This document shows, piece after piece, positions 1 to 12,794 of a stretch of DNA of 64,000 bases. The notes under the pieces were generated by a model that was not told the origin of the DNA, did not search any database, and worked only from the letters and a program-made list of their open reading frames with translations. This DNA is from Dromaius novaehollandiae (lineage: Eukaryota > Chordata > Aves > Casuariiformes > Dromaiidae). How positions within the stretch are numbered: position 1 is the stretch's first letter; the number at the start of each line of letters is the position of its first letter. The stretch is from contig NC_088102.1 in the NCBI RefSeq assembly GCF_036370855.1, positions 42,011,835-42,075,834 on the forward strand, written 5' to 3'. The position numbers were made by a program, and so were the translations under genes.

Positions 1-137
1 CATGAGACATCATTCACAGAACAAAGCCCCTTATTTAGCATATTTTCCGTTTGCACAAAAAGGGAACAACTCACTAACTCAGACAAAGAGGGGTCTATAG
101 TCAATATGTATGCACTCTGCAGTACTGTGTTGTGGTC

Positions 138-143
138 TTTATT
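138..143 (-). terminator. Candidate distal poly(A) signal for SNAP23
   Basis: TTTATT on the plus strand reads AATAAA on the minus strand. It lies four bases from an AATAAA on the other strand, as expected where two genes converge. Use by SNAP23 would imply a 3' UTR of about 4.4 kb, so this is only a candidate. Confidence 0.35.
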
Positions 144-146
144 ATA

Positions 147-152
147 AATAAA
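147..152 (+). terminator. Candidate poly(A) signal for a plus-strand gene entering from the left
   Basis: A plus-strand AATAAA is followed by TGTGCTCAGACATGTTTC, a moderately GU-rich tract. No plus-strand coding exon is seen in the window near it. It could serve a convergent gene whose coding part is left of base 1, as LRRC57 is in mammals. Confidence 0.3.
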
Positions 153-3100
153 TGTGCTCAGACATGTTTCCCCCCCCTCAAGTTTCTCTGACACCTCTTT
201 ATCAGGAGTCCTTCATCTATTCAACAAAAATAAATGACTAAAAAGATGGTAGAATAGGTTAAGGGAAAAATCAGCAACAGAAGAATTGGAAAATGATTCA
301 GTTAACATTGCTATGGCAGGGGTGGGGGGGGAAGTACCTCTGCTTCTGGAAGCATTTAAGATAGTAAGTCCACATCTCTCATTTACATAGTCACTGGTAC
401 ATATAGAAACCTTTCAGTTACTAATTGCTAGGCTCCTTCACTACCTTGGAGTTACAACAGCTATCAAAAATTTTGGGAAACAAGGGAAAATACTATGCAA
501 GATACTGAATGGCTCTGAGTTAGTCCTGGATTATCCAAATTTGTTTCAGAACAGACTGTCTGAGAGCCCCACACCTTTTTGGTCATAGCAGTCAATAACT
601 ACATTAAAGTCCATCCACCAGAACACTATTCTGTACGTTTCTATGCTGCAATTAGTCTATTAGTATAGGAGTTTCTCAGTTTTCCTTCCTCCCAACATAC
701 ACTGTGCTTAGCTCACTACAGCAGATGACAGTGTAAAGCAGCTTTTATTTCCATGCCAAATTATACTTGGAACTTTTAGTTTGGGAGTTACTGAGGTAGA
801 AAATGTTACTTAATTAATATAATCCATTCACATATTTTATTTCAGACCTATTTCACTTACTCTGAGCCTCCACTGCTTTAGGATGCACTTCTCATGTGTT
901 TCTTGAAATAAAATAGCAATGCACAATCAAAATGTTAAGTGCAAAGGTGAATGGCAACTGCAAGTCACTGCATCATGTAAACAAACAGCATCACAATATA
1001 GCCTCCATAGAGAAAAGTATACACACACAAATATTGTACAAGTTACTGCACAGACCAACTGTGCTGCAGTTAATACTATAGCTATCTCTGTGTTAAAGGG
1101 CTTAGCCCATTTTTCAAAGAGTAAGTTGCTTCAACTTACCAACTATCACAGTGTAAGCATGCCCATGGGATTATGTACCGCATGCTCAAAATAATCAAGT
1201 ACTCACACTGTCCCTAATTCTTTCCTAGTTATTCATAGGAACAGACTAGGCTGCTGCACAGTAGTACGAGAAGTGCTTCTTCCAAGTCATCCCTAGATTT
1301 CGTTGTTCTCTTGCAGCTCAAACTGGTACAAGTCAATGCTCCAGTCTCTGCATCCCTCCACTCCTCACCCCAAGAGCATTCTAGTAACCTGATACCTCAG
1401 TATCTGAGAAAATACAATTCTAAATTGCTTTGCAAATGAAACGGCATTAAAATCACTGGACTTCACCTACTGCTAGGCATCTTGTTATCAATACTTGATA
1501 CTTGGCTGCAAAGTTTAAGTTACTTTGCTTAGTTCTTTTTCCTTTATCATCCTGAAGTGTAGCCTCATGTCTTACAGTCTTTCAAAGAGATGAACACATT
1601 TGACAGCCTGAAATTAGGTGATGGTGTTGATTATGTAAGGATGAAAACTAGAGTATTAAAAAGGGGCGGGTGGGGAAATGGAGAAAGATCAGAAGACTCC
1701 TTTCCCCCGAGCCCCATCCCTTCATTTGTTATCAGGATTTCTGTGAAAGATAAAAATAGAAGGGAAACTTCCTAGTTGCATAGTAGCAATTAGTTCTGCC
1801 AAGTTTTTCAAGGACAGGAAACTGAACAAAGAATTTTAACTAGGAGAAAACAGTTCTAGAACAGATTCAATTATAAAAGTCTGTATTTTGTTGTGCACAA
1901 CATATAAACACAATCAAAAGCAGAAACTGTAAACCTTCATTCTTAATAGCATTCAGAAATACACTTAGAGATGCACAAGTGTTGATTCTGTCCAGGAGAT
2001 AAGGAATTTAAGCATCTATTCTACAAACAACAGTAAGACAATCCAAGAAGCAGACTGTTGTTCTGGAACGTTAAGGCACCAACTCCCTCAAGGGTTCAGC
2101 TCTTGCTGCCTCAGAAAACAGTATTTACATTCAGCTAATACTCAAGCTTAGAGTCTCAGAAATTATTTCTGTGAGTTGTTCATTGCAATATTAAGATTCC
2201 ATATACCAGTCATGGCATTCTCTTAGCCAATGCACTAATTTGTGGTTATTGCTCAGGGAAGCCAAGAAAATAGACTTGCAGTAGCAAGAGAGAAAAACAT
2301 TTCAAGGTGTTTCAAGAAGCTAAAGAGCAGATCTGCATTGTTCTAGGCAGAATAAGGTAACTGCTTTAGTCTTCTGTTCCAGGAGACAATCACAATTAAA
2401 TACATATGCTTTGCTTTCACAATCAGCAGCATTCTTTCAATTAACTTGAAGTTTGTAAGGAGGAAAAAATTGCATTCAAATCCCCTATGCTTTGCCATAC
2501 AAGAGGTTTTTAGAAGTTTATTATGCAATGTTGTTACAAGTGCTTTTTGCTATCTGTGTTTTTAAGCATATAGCCTTCATTACTAATGAAGGTAGATAAC
2601 CCATTTCTAAAATCTACTAGTTTTCCAAGAATTACTGGAAGACAGATAGAAGCCAGGAGGTGCTTCTAAAGTATCCAGTCCCCTAAAATTGACTTAATTT
2701 ACCTTATTCACAATAGACAGTCTACCACTGGCCTATTTATTACATGCAGCAGTTCTATTCTTTGGTCAGGAATTTTTTTTTTTTAAATCTAATTCTCAAG
2801 TTGTCCTGGGATTAAGTTGAGAATATACTAGCTACACTGATTGTATTACTACTGAAAAGAAAACACAATAATGTTTAACATTTTTTCATCTGACATTTCA
2901 GCAAATTAGTCTCATCTCACTAGCTCCAGCATTTTCTGCTAATGGCTATAGGATACTTGTAGACTGTCCTTCTAAAAAAAAAAAAAATCCCATGTATGCT
3001 ATTAGTTATTCTGCCAGTCAATTTGGTTTGGAGATTTTTTTTCCTCCATCCTCCATTCACTATTGCAGGTTTAACCAAAGTATCATTTTCGGTTTCAATA

Positions 3101-3757
3101 CAGGCATAATACATAGCTAACTCCACCCATCAATATGGGTCACTTGTGATTTACTTGTCAAAAAAAAAATCAAGAAAGTCTTGGGAATAAATCTGGTTGT
3201 TTATAATGAAAAAATGTTTTCCTCTTCATAGGAAGAAAGCTTTATCTCACCCCACCTGGTCAGAGATTCCTCTATTCTGCAGAAGACTAAGAATATTTTA
3301 GTTGCAGGCAACTTTAATTTGGAATATTTCCAATTGCCAGTCCCAAATCTGCAATAATAAACCAGTCAGCAATCTATTTTGAACTAGTTTATTTAGAACT
3401 AGCACATAGTTCTTCCTGAAGGGGTAATGCTTCCTCCAGACTTGTGACAAGAAAAAAAAAAAATCACTTGTAATAAGCTTCCCCTCTTTCTGTTTTCGGT
3501 AGGTTTAAGAAGCTCCCCACAAAGTCACTGCTGAGAACAAAGTCTGCACCAGGTCTCAGTCACTGCAGTAGTACTATTTTAATATTGCACTGAAGAAAGG
3601 CATAAACTGAATTCCAGTAAAAACTAAGATAGAATCTGATATGGGATGTGAGAAAGCTGCATGCTTTTCTACTAGTTACATTGCATCACTCATTTAAAGA
3701 TTAATATTTGGATGGGTGTAAAATTTTCCATTGAATAAATACTTCCTAGGGAGGTGA

Positions 3758-3763
3758 TTTATT
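3758..3763 (-). terminator. Candidate proximal poly(A) signal for SNAP23
   Basis: This AATAAA on the minus strand is the nearest one I found downstream of the SNAP23 stop, about 0.77 kb away. The hexamer alone is weak evidence in AT-rich DNA. Confidence 0.35.
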
Positions 3764-4534
3764 TTCTTCTACTCACATGTGCATGGTGTTTGGATCATTA
3801 TACACACAACACAAATTACCAGAACAGTGCAGCATAATTTATCATGGCCTCTAAATCAATGTCACTTTAAAGTAAAGAAATGGAAACCTGTATATCCCTC
3901 CAGTTACCTTTACATTAAAGTTTGTGTTTAGAAAGTGTTTTAAAGCCCTCAACCCAAAAGTAGTAACTAGAAGGCTATAACAAATTTTGCAGTACACTAA
4001 CTCAACCCCAAACCATTTGTATGTGGTTTGGAGAGTAAAACTATCGTTAGCCAGCTAGAGATACAAGTCAGACAATACTCACCAAATCCCTATTTTAGTG
4101 AAGACACTCAACTTATGAGGTATTTTAAACTGTGTAAAGTGCCCTCTCCAACTTTCAACAACTGAATTCAGGTTAACCTGCTTATTCTGCTTGAATAAGG
4201 AGCTATATTTTGGGGGCAGGAAAATAGACTGGGGAGGGGGAATAAAACAAGCATGAACATTCTCAAAGCCATGACACTTTTAGCCCTGAGCAATTTGAAG
4301 AAAGTGAAGGCAGATGAGGAGGAGGAAGTTATGCTGGCTGCTTTCTTGGAATCAAGGCCAAGTCTACATGAAGCAATAACAAAAAAAGAAAAAAGAGAAA
4401 GAAAGAATCCCTATAGAAAGGGTACTGCTTCATATTTCCCAGCCCCTCTTATTTCAGAATAGAAGTTTCACAGATCCATGAATATGGTGGTTTGCAGCTG
4501 GAGAGACAGTGTCACTGAACAATGACAGCAGGCT

Positions 4535-4600
4535 TCAATTGTCAATGAGTTTCTTGGCTCTGATGTTGGCTTGCTCAATGCGATCCTTGTTTGTATCTGC
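4535..4600 (-). CDS. SNAP23: SNAP23 exon 8: C terminus (residues 189-209) and stop
   Basis: The acceptor TTTTTTTAG is followed by a frame that starts [12 protein letters not shown] and ends AKKLIDN before TGA at 4537-4535. This is the end of SNARE helix 2. The exon continues into the 3' UTR, whose end cannot be fixed here. Confidence 0.95.
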   Translation of the reverse strand, partial: ADTNKDRIEQANIRAKKLIDN

Positions 4601-7600
4601 CTAAAAAAACACACACAAATTCACAGGTCATTGGCAGATTAGATGGCCCTTCCAGTTCCCAGCTGGGGGAGAGGCTGAGAATAGGCAAGAATCTACTATT
4701 AAAAAAATGAGGTATAATTTGTTAAACACTCTGGCAGCTGAGTGATCTAGCTAGCAGATCCTCTTCTAAGGAAAAGCCAGTACCATATGCCACTCACCAA
4801 GTCTATACATTTGCCAATTGTACAGGTTTTTTATAAATAGAAAGGACCAACTCTATTCTAAATTAAAGGTTAGTACTGCTCTATCATTTCTTTGTATGAT
4901 ACTATCCTTTGGAGAATTTTCCTTTCAACATCTTGATTCAGTTCCCACACTGTTCTCTAGATTTAAAAATATTCAGAGACCATATTTATACCCATACCCC
5001 AACCCCTTAATCACTAGACAAAATTGAGATGTTGAGATAAGTATGAGCAGCATCAACAGACTAGCCAATCTTGCTCTATACATTTGAAAACATTCCTTCT
5101 TGCTGCTAACCTTATTAGGTTTTTCAGTAACATCTTTAACTTCCCATTTTGTCTTCATTTCACAAGTTTACAGCAATAGGTGTCTACTGTTTTTTAATCT
5201 ATAAAACACAGTTTAAAGCTTTTGCTTCCATTCTTGATCAGGATGTCTTTAAAAGAACTTGTATTCTTTTAAGACTATGGGGATTTTTAGAATAAGACTA
5301 ACTTCCTCACAAGTTACCCACTGCAAGGAAAACCTCCAAGTCAGATTTGTATATGGTTATTCTGTTTCAGGAAGTTAACCCTTAAAGCATGAAAAAGTGG
5401 ATGTTACTGGCTGGGCCTAACTACCTTCACATGCAGATGAGGGCAGATCATCTCCCTGTACACCTGCAAAACCCATCATTCCAATAACTCTCCAACCCTT
5501 AACACTAACCTGTTTCCCAGAAGGAGGGCCAAGAATTCCCTGTGGAATTGTGTCTTATTTTATGTTCAAGGATTAGAGAGACTTTAAACAAATTCCAGAA
5601 AAATCTTGCTATTGTTAAATAAAATTATTCCCCACTACACACAAGACTTTTTCCTAAAAGCAACAAGCCCCCAGTTTTACCTCTAGGAAGTGTTTGCCTC
5701 TGATCAAATCCAATGTAGTTGCTTTCAGAGTAAGTAATACTGTGTGCTGTATTTTGAGGACTTCTAACACTGAAGCATTTGAGTTTTCAGCTACATACCC
5801 AAACACCACCATCTGTTGCTCAAGTCACTGCAACCTAGAGGATGATGGCATGATCTTAATGCATACTTATTGCAAATACAGACAGATAGAACAGTAAGCT
5901 GTTCCTTATCACTTCTCAGCAACAACCTTTAAATTCAAGGCACCTTTGACCCTTACCTTTACATTTATCCGGTCTATTTGTTTATTCTGGGCATCAATCT
6001 CATTGCCCATATCCAAAGCCATATTTTTCAAATTCCCAAGAATGTTTCCTACTTGAGTAAGATTTTCATCCATTTCATCTTCTCTGGCATCATTTGTTAT
6101 CCTATTCAAATATTGAAAAAATGTTTTCATAAATCAAGAATTTGCTTCTCCCTATCTTAAATTTACCCTAATAGAAATTTTCAGCACAAAGTTACTCAGC
6201 ATGCATGGTATTCAAGCCAAGCTATTACCCCTCCCATGTAAAAACCTTGTATTTCAAGCAAGAAGCCCACCAAAACAAAGCTATCCATTATTACTGAAAC
6301 AGCCTTAGAATTTAAAGTAACAGCTACTACAGAAAGCTTAAGACGTGAGTTTGTCTCAAGTATACTTCTATGACAGTAAAAGTATTAGGCTTTAATAGTC
6401 ACCTATTACTGAGCACTAAGCTCTAGACCTCATATCCAGAAAGATACTAACTGAAAATACCACCGCTGCAAAAAAAGTGCAAATGAACTCTGCATTACTG
6501 AAAGTGTATATACATCTCTAATCTCTCTAAGGTGTAGTAGATCCTCAGAGACTCTCAGTATATTTTAAAAAGTTTACAGGTGAAATACATCTGGAAAAAA
6601 ATCTGATGACCTGTAGCTTAGGATATCTGCATTTGTGAGTGAGAAAAATGAAGAAACAAACCGTGTAATATATCCGCCACTTGATCCTCCAGAAGTCTGA
6701 GGCTGTTGATGATTTACACTTCTTGGTTGCATGGATACCACATGATCTGCCGAGTTCTCCATGCCATCTCCCCAAGTTGATTTGTATGCCCTGCTAGACT
6801 CAAAGTTCTTCGCCCTATTCAATAAAAATTAACAGTCTGATGTGCTACATCTGAAAAATGGCTTCTTGACTGAAGTCCTGCATTAATCTAGGATCAGATT
6901 TTCAGAAACACTTCTTATGCCCTAAAGAGATAACAGATTTTGCATAGACAAAGCCCTGACTATATAATTAATAGTTTCTTGTATTAGGATAGTACAAATG
7001 TAACAGTTACTCTGGAGGTAGTTAGTTAATTTGATCTCAGTGTTAACACAAGCACAGGAATTTCCCTAAAGTAACATACTTCACAAGAAAAGAAGCTTAT
7101 GATGGTATCAGAAGAGCTTACACTGTCATAAAATAAAGCTGCATTTACAACAGCAGCTAGTCTAGAGACAGGTTTAGATACTTCACAGGGAAGAAGAGCT
7201 GAAGAAGCTCCCCCAAATGAAAGTAGTTGCACTACACAAGATCATTAATCTAAAACTTTAGTGCTTTTGAGTTTCTTCCTCAGATTAAGTTTGATATTTT
7301 ATCCATCATTTTCTATAGCCAAGTCTTGTTAGATGTACCAAGTGTGTGTGTGTGTATATATATAAAGTATCAAAATAAACCTGGGAAACATTTATGAAAT
7401 AATAGCAAGCATATCTAAATACTTCTTTCACTCTGCTGTTCAACAGTACTAACTCCATTAGAGTGACAAGCCAACTGACCGTAACATTTTTACCACATCA
7501 TTTCAGGTTTTGTCTCCTGAATTAACCTTAAGAATTACATACCTACAAAAGCATAAGAGGGAAGAATATACAAGCAGTTTCACATTTTAAAGTGTGAAAT

Positions 7601-10600
7601 AAGCTGTATTGAAGAAATATTTCACTCTCCTTCCTCTGACACTTACATAATCCAAGTGGGAAACTACTAACTTTTCCTAGGATCTGACCTATGAAATATA
7701 ATCTAGGTTGAATACATCCAAGGGAAGAAGAGCTGGTTCTCAATTCATAACTGAACTGCAGCAGGAGAGCTCTGTGTGCTTGGATGAGAAAAGCCACAGG
7801 TACCAGGGGTAACAGAGAGGAATTTGTTGAACAAAAGTGGCCTGAAAACTATTTTCACATCTAAAGTAGATAACTAGAAAGAGCAGTTGTTGCTCAAGCT
7901 AAGCACAGTGAAGAACAAAGCTTCTCAAAATCTGATTTTAGAGTTGTATTTCAAGTTACTGTACATTCACTTTTTTCCCCACATTTAGTTTCCCTAGGAG
8001 TCAGTAAGACTCAATTTGTACAATCCAGCAAACCAGCATGGGCTCAGGCAATTAGTCAAGATTCCCACAGCTAATATATTCTATAATAGCTGGCATTTTC
8101 TATTCACATCACTGTTACGACACATCACAGTCACAATGAGTCCTGCATGCAGACATCATGCACATGCAACATATACCCAACAGAAGCATCACCTTAGACA
8201 GCTGGTTACATGTACATGCTGCACTAATAGGACTGACCTTCTGCTAAAATCCGCTTTCACCAGTTAAGTGAATACAGCTTCTTATCTTAGTCTTCATTTT
8301 TAGAAAGCAAACAGCAGTGTTAGGAGAGAATGGAGAAGAAAGACAGTAAAGACCAGCAAACAGGCAAATTGCTGTTAGTACACAGGTATTAGAGTACTGC
8401 CTATGCCTTGTGTTTTTACAACAAGGTTTTCAAAAATAACCTCAATAAGCTGAGGGGGAAAAGGAGAAAGAACAATATTTAATTCATTGTAGGTTCCCAT
8501 TTAAGCTTATGCCTTATGAAAAAATGAAAACCTTTGGAGATAGCCAGTTGGCAAATAATGAGACATTGACAAAACCTGTTGTACCAGATGAAGAAAATTT
8601 ATATATGTAAATATATTCACTAATAGCTGCCTATAGCTATATTACACATGTAATACATATGTAAAAGAAATGTTCATAGCTTCTTTATTGCTCCTCTACT
8701 TCTCTAATAGACTTTTCTATATATCCCTGCCTGTTTTGGTACACAACTCGTTATGCCTTTTATTGCAATCAGTGCATTTGGGGTGCACCACAAGAGCTCA
8801 CAAATTTGGAGTTTGCTCAGTGCCAATAAGCTGCTCAACTTCAGAGGAGTAAGATGGTCAACTAAACAAAACAAAGATTGAGTGTGTCAAAATGCTCAAA
8901 GTTCATCAGCTGCTAAAGCTAATATAAAACAGTGAGCACAGCTATCCAAAGCTCAACACAGAGCTATTTGTCATTTCGAGATATTAAAACTCTTAAGATT
9001 CAGTCTTAGAAGCCACATTCATATCTATCCTAAATGATCTCTCTAATATCATCCTATTAAATAAGCAGACTCAGATACCTCCAAGGTATTATTACTAAAA
9101 TTTCAGATACCTCTCAGCTGATTCATGAGGGTTTTCTTTCCCCCCCTCAGGAGAAAGGGCAAAAGAAGGCTATTCACTTTAGTGGTTACACTCTTAAAAT
9201 AACTTATTTCTCCTTTGCATAAAATGACTATGATCATATTTGATTCACACAAATCAACTTTAGACTTTGCTGCATAAACAGAAAGCTAGGAGCACCTTTT
9301 TTTAAAAAAACAGAATACTGATTTCTGATCATTGTTTAGGTTACAATGTTTAGAACTACAAATCAAGTACCACACAACAGGTATTAGTCTTAAATGGCTT
9401 GGATATGGTGACCACATTACTGATAAGATTAAGGTACTGTGAAGCAAGTCTACAAGAAAGTGCGGTCACTAACAAAACTAAAGCTTTAAGACCAGCACCT
9501 GTTCACCTACTCTTTCTCCCTAAAGCACAAACATTTTTTAATGCCTGAAGAACCCATATTGCTTTCCCTCTCCAAAATGGAAGTTTTCTTGCATGACATT
9601 GAATTATAACATTAAATAGAATAGCATTACCAACTTTTCAGTAAGTCAGCAGAGAAATACTTTTGGGAAGAGATGATTTTCAGAGTCACATCTCTAATAG
9701 CCATTTACATATGGCTGTCTGCAGTCCAATTCTGAGCATTGGTACCATTCTAACTACAAATATTAAGGAGATTAGGGTGCAGTCATGCAAGATATTATGC
9801 AGCAGCTATACTTACAGTGTAAGGGGCACAATACATAGATGCAAGTAAGCTTTAGCTACTCATGTATCATTTGGAAAAAGTGTACTTCTACAGGTACAAC
9901 TGGCTTTGGAGAGATTCAGCTTTTTATTTAGTTCTTTTATTGTAGGCCACCTCCCAGTTGATTAGTTATTGGTAATATCCTAGAATTTTATGCTCAAGTA
10001 TCAATTTAACCAACCTGTTACAAGGACAGACACAGAGGCCACAACACTTGTTGAGCTCTGTCAGTGTCTTCTCAGCTTCTCTCATGTCCTTGTTTATCCG
10101 CTCCATGCCTTCTTCTATGCGATTTAGCTGTTCTAGAGGAGAGACAAGCAACCTGAGTAAACACAGATGTTACTGGGGGGATAAGACACAGCACCCCTTT
10201 CAAACAGGGACTTAAAAGCTCCAGCTTCATCTTTATACTACAACTAATGCCTTTGTTCTTCTGCCTTATGGAATTTTTTGTAGAAAAAAGATTAAGTGGT
10301 TAAATTTTCTTTATCATATTAAAAATATCTTCCCTATCCTTAGGGCAGCACTTCTGCTGCTGCTTTTAGAATAAATACAGACAATTAAAGTTATGTTATC
10401 GTGCAAAGGAACAGCTTCCATAGCAGAGGTTGCATTCTGCTGTAACTAAGATAACTTTTCAGCAAATTTAAACCCTCTTATAAATACTACAAAAACACAT
10501 GGGAATATCCAATTAGTGCATCCCATTTTTACATAAATAATGTGTCTTTAATAAATCTTTAGTTTCAACAACCACCCTTCAGTGATGACTCTTTTTCTTA

Positions 10601-12794
10601 TAAAACTGATTTTAAATATTAGAGGGGGAGAGGGAAGGAAGAACTCACCTCCCTGTTCATCCAGCATGGTGATAGTCTTGATGCCTACATCCTGGGACTG
10701 TAGAAATAAATTTATTTGCAGATATAAAAAAAGTCTTCAATATAGCAGTGCAAAAGCAGGTCTCTACAGTAAATCTGATAAGCCAAACAATTTTGTAATA
10801 AAATACCGTGCTAGTAATAGCTTCTGTAGTAAGTATACACTAAGCTTCAAGTCAAATCTTGTGTTAGGCTAATAATGTAAAAAACGTTAGGGATAGTGTA
10901 GCTGCTAAAATTACTGCAACAAAATTTATTGTAATACTCAGAATGAACTCTGCCAAGGCTAAACTAAAAAAGTAAAACTTAACTCTCTCATTTGGAAAAG
11001 TGGCATTTAGTTCATTCTTTAACTCTATTCCCTTCAACTGGGATGACAAGGTCCTTGAAGTCAGTTTAAAAAAAGCAGGATAAAGCCTATGAACCCATTC
11101 TTGGGAACTTAGCAGAAGAGATCAGGAAGATTAGGCCATCACTAGTTTTAGAACCAGGCAAAATAAAATTGCAGTTGGGATTAAACTAAAGTATAGTTCT
11201 TTGCTGGCTCAGAGTCTTGAACCTGGCATGAAAGTTACACTCACATTTTACTGTAAGCTTGCAACACAGAACTTCCTAAGCTAGGAATTATTTTAGCTTA
11301 AGAATCACCAAAATGTGATACCATTAAAATAAGCTTGGCTCATTATATGTATCAAATGTTCCTAACATTCACGTTTGAGACACATTTATTAGGCTACACA
11401 AATTCAAATACCTCACTGGTAACAGTATCATCTTCAGTTCCACAAGAGTACGCTACAGTGTACAGTGAGTACAGGTTCTAAAGTGGTACTGACCTAATAC
11501 TTTAAAGTCCCTATTTTTCAGATTAGTTTTTACTCTTCTTACACAAGGAACTGTCAAGTCTTTGGTGCTGAAAGCCATGGCATTAGCCTTGAAAAACATT
11601 AATACTTACTCTCTGGATTTCCATTTGACTATGGCATACTCAAGTACTAGCAAAACTGTCTTGCTGAATCAGTTAAGTTTTGTTACCTCGATTGCGGCTG
11701 GCTATCAGCCATCTTATTTTACTCCCTACCACCAGTGTACTCTATTTTTGGAAATTATAGTATCAGAAGTAAACTTCCAACTATTTTTACAATTCAGCAT
11801 GCACATGTAACAATGTAGAAGAACAGATTCATAAGTCAGAATATACTTGAAATACAGATTTAATTTGTTTCAAGTCATGTACAAGGGAGTTCAGAGTTTC
11901 ATCACCGAACTTTTAGATTTAAGTCATTCCAACTCTACTATTGATCTAAAGCAGCAGCTTCAAATAATGAAGCGTCTCCCTCAAAAAAAGCATCACTTTG
12001 GAAAAAGTTAAAAAGCACCAAAGGTCACTGTGTGATAGTCAATACAGAGTTAACATGCAGCTGCTTATACTTCAAGTGAATAAATCCCCAAAGAATTCAA
12101 AAGCTTTTCCTTACCTCAATGGCCAAGCCAAGAATCCTCCTTGTGCTTTCCAAGGACTAGGGAGAGAACAATTTAAAAATCAGTATCAGCAGCACATGTC
12201 AGCATTTCATAGTCTTCTTTATCAGTTCACTTCAGTGATGCAACTAGTACACAAAAGTTCATCAGCCTGCCAATATGTAATATGCAGCTATCTGACTGTC
12301 ATAATGACAGTATACTAGAATTTTTTCCAGTAGCTAATAAACCCTTGTTTTTCAATAATTACTAATACTTTGCTTATTCCATGGGAAAGTCATTATAAGG
12401 AAAAAACATTCAAAGGCATGCAGTTAAATAAAAAAGATTTAGAAGCATCAGGTATCAACATGATTTAGAAGACCATAGGCACCCAGCGTGCATCATCTCG
12501 GTAATCACGACTGGGTGGTCAGCATTCAGAGTTAATCGGGGGCTTTAAAATTCAGAAACTAAAATTCATTCTCACTTTCAGGAATAGTCTTGGCTCCAGT
12601 ATTTACCAGGTAAAGAGGAAGGTTTGGAACATTCAGATATGCTCTTGTGAATCATCATCCTAGACTGTCTTTATTATAAAATATATATTCTTGACAGATA
12701 ATTACTCTGATCCCACATGGCTTCCTAAAATATTTACCTCATCAGTGACTTGGTTGGCCCTCAGCTGTATTTCTTCAGGTGATAGTTCAGCCAT
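4535..12794 (-). CDS. SNAP23: SNAP23, t-SNARE (Qb/Qc-SNARE) of plasma-membrane fusion; 7 coding exons, 209 aa
   Basis: This is a spliced gene on the minus strand. Coding exons in order are 12794-12738, 12156-12115, 10697-10649, 10132-10015, 6814-6662, 6101-5957 and 4600-4535. They total 630 nt, and every junction is GT-AG and in phase. The product has two SNARE helices. Helix 1 spans about residues 10-75 with zero-layer Gln48; helix 2 spans about 141-203 with Gln178. The linker has a palmitoylation-type cysteine cluster at residues 79, 80, 83, 85 and 87 (CCGLCVCPC). Family knowledge: SNAP23 is the ubiquitous paralogue of neuronal SNAP25. It gives two helices to the four-helix SNARE bundle with a syntaxin and a VAMP during regulated exocytosis. 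SNAP25 is less likely, because the linker and N terminus follow SNAP23. Length is close to the usual 211 residues, and no frameshift or lost key residue is seen. Confidence 0.97.
4601..5956 (-). other. SNAP23 intron 7
   Basis: This is a 1.36-kb intron with the GTAAGG donor at its high-coordinate end and TTTTTTTAG at its low-coordinate end. Apart from AT-rich sequence and short chance frames I see nothing in it. Confidence 0.9.
5957..6101 (-). CDS. SNAP23: SNAP23 exon 7 (residues 140-188), SNARE helix 2
   Basis: This 145-nt exon encodes [18 protein letters not shown] through DRINVK, the bulk of the second SNARE helix. Zero-layer Gln178 lies in the motif [10 protein letters not shown]. The acceptor is TTTGAATAG and the donor AAG|GTAAGG. 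Confidence 0.96.
6102..6661 (-). other. SNAP23 intron 6
   Basis: This 0.56-kb intron separates the linker exon from the helix 2 exon. No repeat, RNA gene or conserved-looking element is recognised in it. Confidence 0.9.
6662..6814 (-). CDS. SNAP23: SNAP23 exon 6 (residues 90-140), inter-helix linker
   Basis: This 153-nt exon encodes the variable linker: [17 protein letters not shown], then a Ser/Gln-rich stretch and SGGYIT. The linker is the least conserved part of the family and differs most from mammalian sequences, but the WGDG and GGYI anchors are kept. The acceptor is TTGAATAG and the donor ACG|GTTTGT, which is weak at +4. Confidence 0.94.
6815..10014 (-). other. SNAP23 intron 5
   Basis: This is a 3.2-kb AT-rich intron. 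It contains a short (GT)n(AT)n microsatellite at 7342-7364 and an AT-rich, partly palindromic patch near 8596-8662. No coding exon or recognised transposon is visible. Confidence 0.85.
7342..7364. repeat. (GT)n(AT)n microsatellite
   Basis: A short run of about six to seven GT units is followed by TATATATA, inside SNAP23 intron 5. Confidence 0.85.
10015..10132 (-). CDS. SNAP23: SNAP23 exon 5 (residues 50-89), palmitoylation cysteines
   Basis: This 118-nt exon completes SNARE helix 1 ([17 protein letters not shown] onward). It ends with the membrane-anchoring segment [11 protein letters not shown]. Five cysteines are seen at 79, 80, 83, 85 and 87; in this family such cysteines are S-acylated and attach the protein to the plasma membrane. 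The acceptor is CTCCTCTAG and the donor CAG|GTTGGT, and the Arg89 codon is split. Confidence 0.95.
10649..10697 (-). CDS. SNAP23: SNAP23 exon 4 (residues 34-50), holds zero-layer Gln48
   Basis: This 49-nt exon reads [16 protein letters not shown] plus one base of a Glu codon. The acceptor is TTTCTACAG and the donor GAG|GTGAGT. Gln48 in the MLDEQG motif aligns with Gln53 of SNAP25, the ionic zero-layer residue of the SNARE bundle. Confidence 0.95.
12115..12156 (-). CDS. SNAP23: SNAP23 exon 3 (residues 20-33)
   Basis: This 42-nt exon encodes [14 protein letters not shown], the first half of SNARE helix 1. The acceptor is CTCCCTAG and the donor GAG|GTAAGG. Its size and both phase-0 borders fit the SNAP25/SNAP23 family pattern. 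Confidence 0.95.

Larger units (their letters stand above)
1..4534 (-). other. SNAP23 3' UTR and downstream flank; no further coding sequence seen
   Basis: This AT-rich stretch follows the SNAP23 stop codon. Short frames in it show no recognisable protein or splice structure. The 3' UTR must begin here. Candidate minus-strand AATAAA hexamers lie at 3758-3763 (about 0.77 kb after the stop), 744-749 and 138-143. I cannot tell which is used. No residue of LRRC57, the mammalian neighbour, was recognised. Confidence 0.6.
10133..12737 (-). other. SNAP23 introns 2 to 4 (with small exons 3 and 4 inside)
   Basis: Intron 4 is 10133-10648, intron 3 is 10698-12114 and intron 2 is 12157-12737. All three have GT-AG borders. 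Outside the two small exons nothing is recognised. Confidence 0.88.

Noticed and set aside
1-4534. Possible exons of LRRC57 near the left edge
   Set aside because: None of the translated frames shows leucine-rich repeats or any LRRC57-like sequence. If that gene is present it lies left of the window.
8596-8662. An AT-rich patch with short palindromes in SNAP23 intron 5
   Set aside because: Short AT palindromes are common in introns of this composition, and no extended stem or terminal repeat structure is present.
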